Shown here piece by piece: positions 16,431-25,000 of a DNA stretch of 25,000 nt. Origin of the DNA: Symbiodinium natans (lineage: Eukaryota; Sar; Dinophyceae; Suessiales; Symbiodiniaceae); assembly GCA_905221605.1 (NCBI GenBank), contig CAJNDS010001204.1, positions 1 through 25,000 of the forward strand, read 5' to 3'. Each line of letters starts with the position of its first letter. The stretch's first letter is position 1. The position numbers were made by a program, and so were the translations under genes. The notes below the pieces were generated by a model, which worked only from the letters and a program-made list of their open reading frames with translations, was not told where the DNA came from and did no database searches.

Positions 16431-17774
16431 TCGCCCCGTGATAGACTGGTGCCCAAGGCCATCGTCCGTGCACAGACAAAGCATTCAATGTACTGTTCTG
16501 ATTTAAACAGAAAAAGCAAAGCCTTGCTCAGACCAGCAGCCGAAGTTGCGCCCATCAATCTATTTGTCCTCTATGTCCTCGACTCCAGGTCTTGAACGAG
16601 CCCTTCAAAAAGTCCTCCTTCTTCGCCCCGTCATAGACTGGTGCTCCAGGCCATCGTCCGTGCGCAGACAAAGGATTCAACGTAATGTTGTTGCTTAATT
16701 AAAAGGAAAACGAAACGCAAAGCCTTGCTGAGACCAGGTCACCCCACACCCGAATCACCTCAAGAATGGATCACCGCAACGACTGGGTCACCTCAGAGCT
16801 GGGTACGCCAGAACTGAGTCACCCCAGCGTTGGGTCACTCCAAAAGCTTGAGTCACTTCAGGATTGGGTCACCCAGCCTTGTCTGCAGCCGAAGGTGCTT
16901 TGCCCAAGCGTTCTATTTGTCTTGAATGTCCTCGATTCGAACTAGCCCGTCACAAAGTCCAGGATTTGAACGAGCCCTTCAGCAGGAAGTCCTCCTTCTT
17001 CGCCCCGTGATAGACTGGTGCTCCAGGCCATCGTCCGTGCACAGACAAAGGGTTCAATGCTCTGTTCTGATTTAAAACGAAAATACAATGTCTTGCTAAG
17101 ATCAGCAGCTGAAGTGGCACACATCAATCTATTTGTCTTCAATGTCCTCGACTCGAACCAGCCCTTCACAAAGTCCAGCTCTTGAACGAGCCCTCCACAA
17201 AGTCCTCCTCCTTTGCCCCGACACACGAAATGGCCCGCCGGGAGGCTTTTCTTCTTGGTCTTCAAGACAAACATTTTCACCTCAGGTTGGCTGGCTTATT
17301 TGACTGCAGCCAAAGTCGCGCCATCACCGAACCCTCCAAGTAGTCCTCCTTCTGTATCTCCGGGAGAAGCAAACTGGCCCTCCAGGAAGTCCTCCTTCTT
17401 TGTCCCGGGATAAGCAAACTGGCCCTCCAGGAAGTCCTCCTTCTTTGTCCCCGGGATAAGCAAACTGGCCTTCCAGGAAGTCCTCCTTCTTTGAACCCGG
17501 GATAAGCAATCTGGCCCTCCAGGAAGTCTTCCTTCTTTGTCCCCGGGATAAGCAAATTGGCCCTCCAGGAAGTCCTCCTTCTTTGTCCCCGAGATAAGCA
17601 AACTGGCCCTCCAGGAAGTCCTCCTTCTTTGTCCCCGGGATGAGCAAACTGGCCCTGCAGGAAGTCCTCCTTCTTTGTCCGGAATAAGCGAATTGGCCCT
17701 CCAGGAAGTCCTCCTTCTTTGTCCCCGGGATAAGCAAACTGGCCCTTCAGGAAGTCCTCCTTCTGTATCCCCGG

Positions 17775-20700
17775 GAGAAGCAAACTGGCCCTCCAGGAAG
17801 TCCTCCTTCTTTGTCCCCGGGAATAAGCAAACTGACCCTCCAGGAAGTCCTCCTTCTTTGTCCCCGGGATAAGCAAATTGGCCTTCCAGGAAGTCCTCCT
17901 TCTTTGAACCCGGGATAAGCAATCTGGCCCTCCAGGAAGTCTTGCTTCTTTGTCTTCGGGATAAGCAAATTGGTTCTCCACGAAGTCCTCCTTCTTTGTC
18001 CCCGGGATAAGCAAACTGGCCCTCCAGGAAGTCCTCCTTCTTTGTCCTCGGGATAAGCAAACTGGCCCTCCAGGAAGTTCTCCTTCTTTGTCCCCGGATA
18101 AGCAAACTGCTCTCCAGGAAGTCCTCCTTCTTTGTCCCCGGGATAAGCAAACTGGCCCTCCAGGAAGTCCTCCTTCTTTGTCCCCAGGATAGCAAATTGG
18201 CCTTCCAGGGACAAGCAAACTGGCCCTCCAGGAAGTCCTCCTTCTTTGTCCGGGAAAAGCAAACTGGCCCTCCAGAAATTCCTCCTTCTTTGTCCCCCGG
18301 GATAAGCAAACTGGCCCTCCAGGAAGTCCTCCTTCTTTGTCCCGGGATAAGCAAACTGGCCCTCCAGGAAGTCCTCCTTCTTTGTCCCCGGGATAAGCAC
18401 ACTGGCCCTCCAGGAAGTTCTCCTTCTTTGTCCCCGGGATAAGCAAACTGGCCCTCCAGGAAGTCCTCCTTCTTTGTCCCGGGATAAGCAAACTGGCCCT
18501 CCAGGAAGTCCTCCTTCTTTGTTCCCGGGATAAGCAAACTGGGCCTCCACGAAGTCCCCCTTCTTTGTCCTCGTAAGCAAGCTGGCCCTCAGGAAGTCCT
18601 CCTTCTTTGTCTCCGGGATAAGCAAACTGGCCCTCCAGCAAGTCCCCCTTCTTTGTCCCCGGGATAAGCAATCTGGCCCTTCAGGAAGTCTTCCTTCTTT
18701 GTCCCCGGGATAAGCAAACTGGCCTTCCAGGAAGTCCTCTTTCTTTGTCTCCGGGATAAGCAAACTGGCCCTCCAGGAAGTCCTCCTTCTTTGTCCCCGG
18801 GAGAAGCAAACTAGCCCTCCCCGGGATAAGCAAACTGGCCCTCCAGGAAGTCCTCCTTCTTTGTCCCCGGGATAAGCAAACTGGCCCTCCAGGAAGTCCT
18901 CCTTCGAAGCAAACTGGCCCTCCAGCAAGTCCTCCTTCTTTGTCCCCGGGATAAGCAAACTGGCCCTCCAGGAAGTCCTCCTTCTTTGTCCCCGGGATAA
19001 GCAAATTGGCCCTCCAAGAAGTCCTCCTTCTTTGTTTCCGGGACAAGCAAACTGGCCCTCCAGCAAGTCCTCCTTCTTTGTCCGGGATAAGCAAAATGGC
19101 CCTCCAGGAAGTCCCCCTTCTTTGTCCCCCAGGATAAGCAAACTGGCCCTCCAGGAAGTCCTCCTTCTTTGTCCCGGGATAAGCAAACTGGCCCTCCAGG
19201 AAGTCCTCCTTCTTTGTCCCCAGGATAAGCAAACTGGCCCTCCAGGAAATCCTCCTTCTTTGTCCCCGGGATAAGCAAACTGGCCCTCCAGGAAGTCCTC
19301 CTTCTTTGTCGTTGGGATAAGCAAACTGGCCCTCCAGGAAGTCCTCCTTCTTTGTCCCCGGGATAAGCAAACTGCCCTTCTTTGTCCCCGTAAGCAAACT
19401 GGCCCTCCAGGAAGTCCTCCTTCTTTGTCTCCGGGATAAGCAAACTGGCCCTCCAGGAAGTCCTCCTTCTTTGTCCCCGGGATAAGCAAACTGGCGCTCC
19501 GGGAAATTTGTCCCCGGGATAAGCCAACTGGCCCTCCAGGAAATTCTCCTTCTTTGTCCCCGTAAGCAAACTGGCCCTCCAGGAAGTCCTCCTTTTTTGT
19601 CCCCGGGATAAGCAAACTGGCCCTCCAGGAAGTCCTCCTTCTTTGTCCCCGGGATAAGCAAACTGGCCCTCCAGGAAGTCCTCCTTCTTTGTCCCCGGGA
19701 TAAGCAAACTGGCCCTCCACGAAGTCCCCCTTCTTTGTCCCCGTAAGCAAACTGGCCCTCCAGGAAGTCCTCCTTCTTTGTCTCCGGGATAAGCAAACTG
19801 GCCCTCCAGGAAGTCCTCCTTCTTTGTCCCCGGGATAAGCAAACTGGCGCTCCGGGAAATCTTCCTTCTTTGTCCCCGGGATAAGCAAACTGGCCCTCCA
19901 GGAAGTCCCCCTTCTTTGTCCCCGTAAGCAAACTGGCCCTCCAGGAAGTCCTCCTTCTTTGTCTCCGGGATAAGCAAACTGGCCCTCCAGCAAGTCCCCC
20001 TTCTTTGTCCCCGGGATAAGCAAACTGGCGCTCCGGGAAATCTTCCTTCTTTGTCCCCGGGATAAGCCAACTGGCCCTCCAGGAAATTCTCCTTCTTTGT
20101 CCCCGGGATAAGCAAACTGGCCCTCCAGGAAGTCCTCCTTTTTTGTCCCCGGAATAAGCAAACTGGCCTTTCAGGAAGTCCTCCTTCTGTATCATCGGGA
20201 GAAGCAAACTGGCCCTCCAGGAAGTCCTCCTTCTTTGTCCCCGGGATAAGAAAACTGGCCCTCCAGGAAGTCCTCCTTCTTTGTCCCCGAGCAAATTGGC
20301 TTTCCAGGAAGTCCTCCACCCGGGATAAGCAGTCTGGCCCTCCAGGAAGTCTTCCTTCTTTGTCCCCGGGATAAGCAAATTGGCCTTCCAGGAAGTCCTC
20401 CTTCTTTGTCTTTGGGATAAGCAAACTGGCCCTCCAGGAAGTCCTCCTTCTTTGTCCCCGGGATAAGCAAATTGGCCCTCCAGCAAGTCCTCCTTCTTTG
20501 TCCCCCGGATAAGCAAATTGGCTCTCCAGGAAGTCCTCCTTCTTTGTCCGGGATAAGCAAACTGGCCCTCCAGGAAGTCCTCCTTCTTTGTCCCCGGGAT
20601 AAGCAAACTGGCCTTTCAGGAAGTCCTCCTTCTGTATCATCGGGAGAAGCAAACTGGCCCTCCAGGAAGTCCTCCTTCTTTGTCCCGGGATAAGCAAACT

Positions 20701-21139
20701 GGCCCTCCAGGAAGTCCTCCTTCTTTGTTTCCAGGATAAGCAAACTGGCCCTCCAGGAAGTCCTCCTTCTTTGTCCCCGGGATAAGCAAACTGGCCCTCC
20801 AGGAAGTCTTCCTTCTTTGTCCCCGGGATAAGCAAACTGGCCCTCCAAGAAGTCCTCCTTCTTTGTCGTTGGGACAAGCAAACTGGCCTTCCAGGAAGTC
20901 CTCCTTCTTTGTCGTTGGGATAAGCAAACTGGCCCTCCAGGAAGTCCCCCTTCTTTGTCTCCGTAGGCAAACTGGCCCTCCAGGAAGTCCTCCTTCTTTG
21001 TCTCCGGGATAAGCAAACTGGCCCTCCAGGAAGTCCTCCTTCTTTGTCCCCGGAGCAAACTGGCCCTCCAGGAAATCCTCCTTCTTTGTCCCCGGGAGAA
21101 GCAAACTGGCCCTCCAGGAAGTTCTCCTTCTTTGTCCCC
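17775..21139. repeat. Higher-order block A of the minisatellite
   Basis: Carries an ordered series of rare unit variants (GAATAAGCAAACTGACCC at 17821, the truncated CCAGGATAGCAAATTGG at 18184, CTAGCCCTCCCCGGG at 18811, GGGAAATTTGTCC at 19501, CCCCGAGCAAATTGG at 20285, CCGTAGGC near 20962) that recurs in the same order in block B. It is about 546 bp longer than block B owing to a segment near 19,605-20,150. Confidence 0.88.
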
Positions 21140-21395
21140 GGGATAAGCAAACTGGCCCTCCAGGACCTCCAGGAAGTCCTCCTTCTTTGTCCCCGGGAGA
21201 AGCAGTCCCCGGGATAAGCAAACTGGCCCTCCAGGAAGTCCTCCTTCTTTGTCCCCGGGATAAGCAAACTGGCCCTCCAGGAAGTCCTCCTTCTTTGTCC
21301 CCGGGATAAGCAAACTGGCCCTCCAGGAAGTCCTCCTTCTTTGTCCCGGGATAAGCAAACTGGCCCTCCAGGAAGTCCTCCTTCTTTGTCCCCAG

Positions 21396-24215
21396 GATAA
21401 GCAAACTGGCCCTCCAGGAAGTCCTCCTTCTTTGTCCCCGGGAATAAGCAAACTGACCCTCCAGGAAGTCCTCCTTCTTTGTTGCCGGGATAAGCAAATT
21501 GGCCTTCCAGGAAGTCCTCCTTCTTTGAACCCGGGATAAGCAATCTGGCCCTCCAGGAAGTCTTGCTTCTTTGTCCCCGGGATAAGCAAATTGGTTCTCC
21601 ACGAAGTCCTCCTTCTTTGTCCCCGGGATAAGCAAACTGGCCCTCCAGGAAGTCCTCCTTCTTTGTCCTCGGGATAAGCAAACTGGCCCTCCAGGAAGTT
21701 CTCCTTCTTTGTCCCCGGATAAGCAAACTGCTCTCCAGGAAGTCCTCCTTCTTTGTCCCCGGGATAAGCAAACTGGCCCTCCAGGAAATCCTCCTTCTTT
21801 GTCCCCAGGATAGCAAATTGGCCCTCCAGGGACAAGCAAACTGGCCCTCCAGGAAGTCCTCCTTCTTTGTCCGGGAAAAGCAAACTGGCCCTCCAGAAAT
21901 TCCTCCTTCTTTGTCCCCCGGGATAAGCAAACTGGCCCTCCAGGAAGTCCTCCTTCTTTGTCCCGGGATAAGCAAACTGGCCCTCCAGGAAGTCCTCCTT
22001 CTTTGTCCCCGGGATAAGCACACTGGCCCTCCAGGAAGTTCTCCTTCTTTGTCCCCGGGATAAGCAAACTGGCCCTCCAGGAAGTCCTCCTTCTTTGTCC
22101 CGGGATAAGCAAACTGGCCCTCCAGGAAGTCCTCCTTCTTTGTTCCCGGGATAAGCAAACTGGGCCTCCACGAAGTCCCCCTTCTTTGTCCTCGTAAGCA
22201 AGCTGGCCCTCAGGAAGTCCTCCTTCTTTGTCTCCGGGATAAGCAAACTGGCCCTCCAGGAAGTCCTCCTCCTTTGTCCCCGGGATAAGCAATCTGGCCC
22301 TTCAGGAAGTCTTCCTTCTTTGTCCCCGGGATAAGCAAACTGGCCTTCCAGGAAGTCCTCTTTCTTTGTCTCCGGGATAAGCAAACTGGCCCTCCAGGAA
22401 GTCCTCCTTCTTTGTCCCCGGGAGAAGCAAACTAGCCCTCCCCGGGATAAGCAAACTGGCCCTCCAGGAAGTCCTCCTTCTTTGTCCCCGGGATAAGCAA
22501 ACTGGCCCTCCAGGAAGTCCTCCTTCGAAGCAAACTGGCCCTCCAGCAAGTCCTCCTTCTTTGTCCCCGGGATAAGCAAACTGGCCCTCCAGGAAGTCCT
22601 CCTTCTTTGTCCCCGGGATAAGCAAATTGGCCCTCCAAGAAGTCCTCCTTCTTTGTTTCCGGGACAAGCAAACTGGCCCTCCAGCAAGTCCTCCTTCTTT
22701 GTCCGGGATAAGCAAAATGGCCCTCCAGGAAGTCCCCCTTCTTTGTCCTGCAGGATAAGCAAACTGGCCCTCCAGGAAGTCCTCCTTCTTTGTCCCGGGA
22801 TAAGCAAACTGGCCCTCCAGGAAGTCCTCCTTCTTTGTCCCCGGGATAAGCAAACTGGCCCTCCAGGAAATCCTCCTTCTTTGTCCCCGGGATAAGCAAA
22901 CTGGCCCTCCAGGAAGTCCTCCTTCTTTGTCGTTGGGATAAGCAAACTGGCCCTCCAGGAAGTCCTCCTTCTTTGTCCCCGGGATAAGCAAACTGCCCTT
23001 CTTTGTCCCCGTAAGCAAACTGGCCCTCCAGGAAGTCCTCCTTCTTTGTCTCCGGGATAAGCAAACTGGCCCTCCAGGAAGTCCTCCTTCTTTGTCCCCG
23101 GGATAAGCAAACTGGCGCTCCGGGAAATTTGTCCCCGGGATAAGCCAACTGGCCCTCCAGGAAATTCTCCTTCTTTGTCCCCGTAAGCAAACTGGCCCTC
23201 CAGGAAGTCCTCCTTTTTTGTCCCCGGAATAAGCAAACTGGCCTTTCAGGAAGTCCTCCTTCTGTATCATCGGGAGAAGCAAACTGGCCCTCCAGGAAGT
23301 CCTCCTTCTTTGTCCCCGGGATAAGAAAACTGGCCCTCCCAGGAAGTCCTCCTTCTTTGTCCCCGAGCAAATTGGCTTTCCAGGAAGTCCTCCACCCGGG
23401 ATAAGCAGTCTGGCCCTCCAGGAAGTCTTCCTTCTTTGTCCCCGGGATAAGCAAATTGGCCTTCCAGGAAGTCCTCCTTCTTTGTCTTTGGGATAAGCAA
23501 ACTGGCCCTCCAGGAAGTCCTCCTTCTTTGTCCCCGGGATAAGCAAATTGGCCCTCCAGCAAGTCCTCCTTCTTTGTCCCCCGGATAAGCAAATTGGCTC
23601 TCCAGGAAGTCCTCCTTCTTTGTCCGGGATAAGCAAACTGGCCCTCCAGGAAGTCCTCCTTCTTTGTCCCCGGGATAAGCAAACTGGCCTTTCAGGAAGT
23701 CCTCCTTCTGTATCATCGGGAGAAGCAAACTGGCCCTCCAGGAAGTCCTCCTTCTTTGTCCCGGGATAAGCAAACTGGCCCTCCAGGAAGTCCTCCTTCT
23801 TTGTTTCCAGGATAAGCAAACTGGCCCTCCAGGAAGTCCTCCTTCTTTGTCCCCGGGATAAGCAAACTGGCCCTCCAGGAAGTCTTCCTTCTTTGTCCCC
23901 GGGATAAGCAAACTGGCCCTCCAAGAAGTCCTCCTTCTTTGTCGTTGGGACAAGCAAACTGGCCTTCCAGGAAGTCCTCCTTCTTTGTCGTTGGGATAAG
24001 CAAACTGGCCCTCCAGGAAGTCCCCCTTCTTTGTCTCCGTAGGCAAACTGGCCCTCCAGGAAGTCCTCCTTCTTTGTCTCCGGGATAAGCAAACTGGCCC
24101 TCCAGGAAGTCCTCCTTCTTTGTCCCCGGAGCAAACTGGCCCTCCAGGAAATCCTCCTTCTTTGTCCCCGGGATAAGCAAACTGGCCCTCCAGGAAGTTC
24201 TCCTTCTTTGTCCCC
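21396..24215. repeat. Higher-order block B of the minisatellite
   Basis: The same ordered variants as block A at a constant offset of 3621 bp (21442, 21805, 22432, 23122), then at 3075-3076 bp after the indel (23361, 24039). Only scattered single-base differences are visible, so the duplication is recent. Confidence 0.88.
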
Positions 24216-24520
24216 GGATAAGCAAACTGGCCCTCCAGGAAGTCCTCCTTCTTTGTCTCCAAGATAAGCAAACTGGCCCTCCAGGAAGTCCTCCTTCTTT
24301 GTCTTTGGGATAAGCAAACTGGCCCTCCAGGAAGTCCTCCTTCTTTGTCCCCGGATAGCAAACTTGCCCCAGGTCCTCCTTTTTTGTCCCCGGGATAAGC
24401 AAGCTGGCCCTCCAGGAAGTCTTCCTTCTTTGCCTCTGGGATAAGCAGATTGGCCCTCCAGGAAGTCCTCCTTCTTTGTTTCCGGTCTTCCAGGAAGTCT
24501 TCCTTCTTTAATCCCGAGAG

Positions 24521-24644
24521 AATGTTCTGGAGAAGCAAACTTGCCCGCCAGGAAGCCCTGCAACTTTGCTGGAATTTTTGAATTGCGCAAAAGTGGCCTT
24601 CCAATAAAAGGAAGGAATAAGTTCAAGTTTACAGATTGGCTTGA
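24521..24644. other. Short unique spacer between minisatellite and telomeric array
   Basis: The last degenerate minisatellite units (GGAGAAGCAAACTTGCCCGC) fade into unique AT-richer sequence containing CCAATAAAAGGAAGGAATAA and ending GGCTTGAGGG, the same CTTGAGGG left junction as at 4393 and 7131. Confidence 0.6.
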
Positions 24645-24727
24645 GGGTTTAGGGTTTAGGGTTTAGGGTTTAGGGTTTAGGGTTTAGGGTTTAGGGTTTA
24701 GGGTTTAGGGTTTAGGGTTTAGGGTTT
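24645..24727 (+). repeat. Interstitial telomeric TTTAGGG array
   Basis: About 83 bp of perfect TTTAGGG units. Left junction CTTGAGGG, right junction TTTATAGAAATTGTATAGGG. Confidence 0.97.
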
Positions 24728-25000
24728 ATAGAAATTGTATAGGGTTCAGGTCCGGAGTTTTGACCGAAAGTTTTGAGCGAAAGTTTTGACCGAAAGTTTT
24801 GACCGAAAGTTTTGACCGAAAGTTTTGACCGAAAGTTTCTTTTTTTGCTTTGGGTGAGGTTTTTATGGAAAGTTTTGACCGAAAGTTTTTTTTTTTTTGC
24901 TTTGGGTGAGGTTTTTTATGCTTTGGAGCTTGGGCTGGGGGGTTGAGGCTGGGGCTAGGCTGGGGATGGGGCCGGGGCTGGGGCTACTGGGGCGGCTGGT
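24728..25000. repeat. Post-array module, copy 3 (matches 3767-4038), cut by window end
   Basis: Identical to 3767-4038 by eye except for one extra T in a T-run. It has the same ATAGAAATTGTATAGGG start, GTTTTGACCGAAA units and GGGGCTG tract, and probably continues beyond the window. Confidence 0.93.

Larger units (their letters stand above)
15500..17330. repeat. ~1.06-kb tandem repeat, two copies
   Basis: Landmarks recur at a spacing of 1055-1075 bp: GATCACC(C/G)CAACGACTGG at 15714 and 16769, GACTGCAGCCAAAGTCGCGC at 16227 and 17302, and CTTCTTCGCCCC with ATAGACTGGTGCTCC several times. Shorter internal repeats (AAGCAAAGCCTTGCTAAGAC, GGCCATCGTCCGTGCACAGA) occur two or three times per copy. Minus-strand frames of 70-231 codons cross it but follow the repeats. 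Confidence 0.88.
17335..24520. repeat. Giant 46-bp minisatellite, ~7.2 kb
   Basis: Roughly 150 head-to-tail units whose consensus joins CCCCGGGATAAGCAAACTGG with CCCTCCAGGAAGTCCTCC and TTCTTTGT. The typical length is 46 bp, with frequent 45-bp and shorter variants (for example CCGTAAGC units). Most units contain CCCGGG. The + strand has a TAA per unit; the minus strand is stop-free in all three frames, so long minus frames (up to 1115 codons) arise without being genes. The encoded peptide has a 46-residue period (KKEDFLEGQFAYPG, DKEGGLPGGPVCLS, QRRRTSWRASLL) because three units make 46 codons. Confidence 0.97.

Noticed and set aside
16253-24520. CRISPR array
   Set aside because: Units are contiguous, with no unique spacers between constant repeats. 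It is a eukaryotic minisatellite.
17277-24626. Long minus-strand frames of 400-1115 codons
   Set aside because: They follow the 46-bp minisatellite, overlap each other in all three frames and carry no domain. They stay open only because the unit has no stop on that strand.

Overview
The window looks like a subtelomeric or telomere-derived region of a dinoflagellate nuclear genome, most likely a Symbiodiniaceae-type species. The evidence is: seven arrays of the TTTAGGG telomere repeat, all in the same orientation; very high minisatellite content; one long GC-rich eukaryotic transposon gene; and an intron with a GC donor, an AG|G acceptor and short repeats at both ends, a style described for dinoflagellates. 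The lineage is an inference. No tRNA, rRNA, CRISPR or bacterial-type gene was seen.

Layout. 1-8,000 is a patchwork of telomeric arrays (1-36, 2051-2270, 3504-3766, 4398-4481, 7136-7250, 7588-7827) separated by different tandem repeats: a 217-bp duplication, a ~35-bp minisatellite, a 132-bp satellite, a degenerate GGGGCCTAATTT-type repeat, a 20-bp AGCTCCCGGAGCTCAAAATT repeat, a poly-G/GA tract and a ~340-bp poly-T tract. No credible gene lies there. 8350-14408 on the minus strand holds one large Helitron-type gene. Its parts are an HUH Rep endonuclease (exon 1), a Pif1-family helicase (exons 2 and 3) and, unexpectedly, a C-terminal Josephin-like cysteine protease domain. The model joins to about 1957 residues with two introns. 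Apart from one TAA that lies inside the first proposed intron, no lesion is visible. A divergent duplicate of the gene's 3' end lies just downstream (7951-8163). A second small minus-strand ORF (14710-15282) is tentative. 15,500-17,330 holds two copies of a ~1.06-kb tandem unit. From the second copy a 46-bp minisatellite has expanded over about 7 kb (17,335-24,520), including two nearly identical blocks of about 3 kb. The window closes with another TTTAGGG array (24,645-24,727) and a 273-bp module that repeats 3767-4038 almost exactly.

How it may work together. In a Helitron, Rep nicks and joins single-stranded DNA while the helicase unwinds it; the protease role is unknown. Several junctions between telomeric arrays and unique DNA share the 12-mer GGGTTCAGGTCC, which also occurs (one mismatch) about 150 bp past the stop of the Helitron gene. 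This hints that Helitron-like ends and telomeric repeats are associated in this genome.
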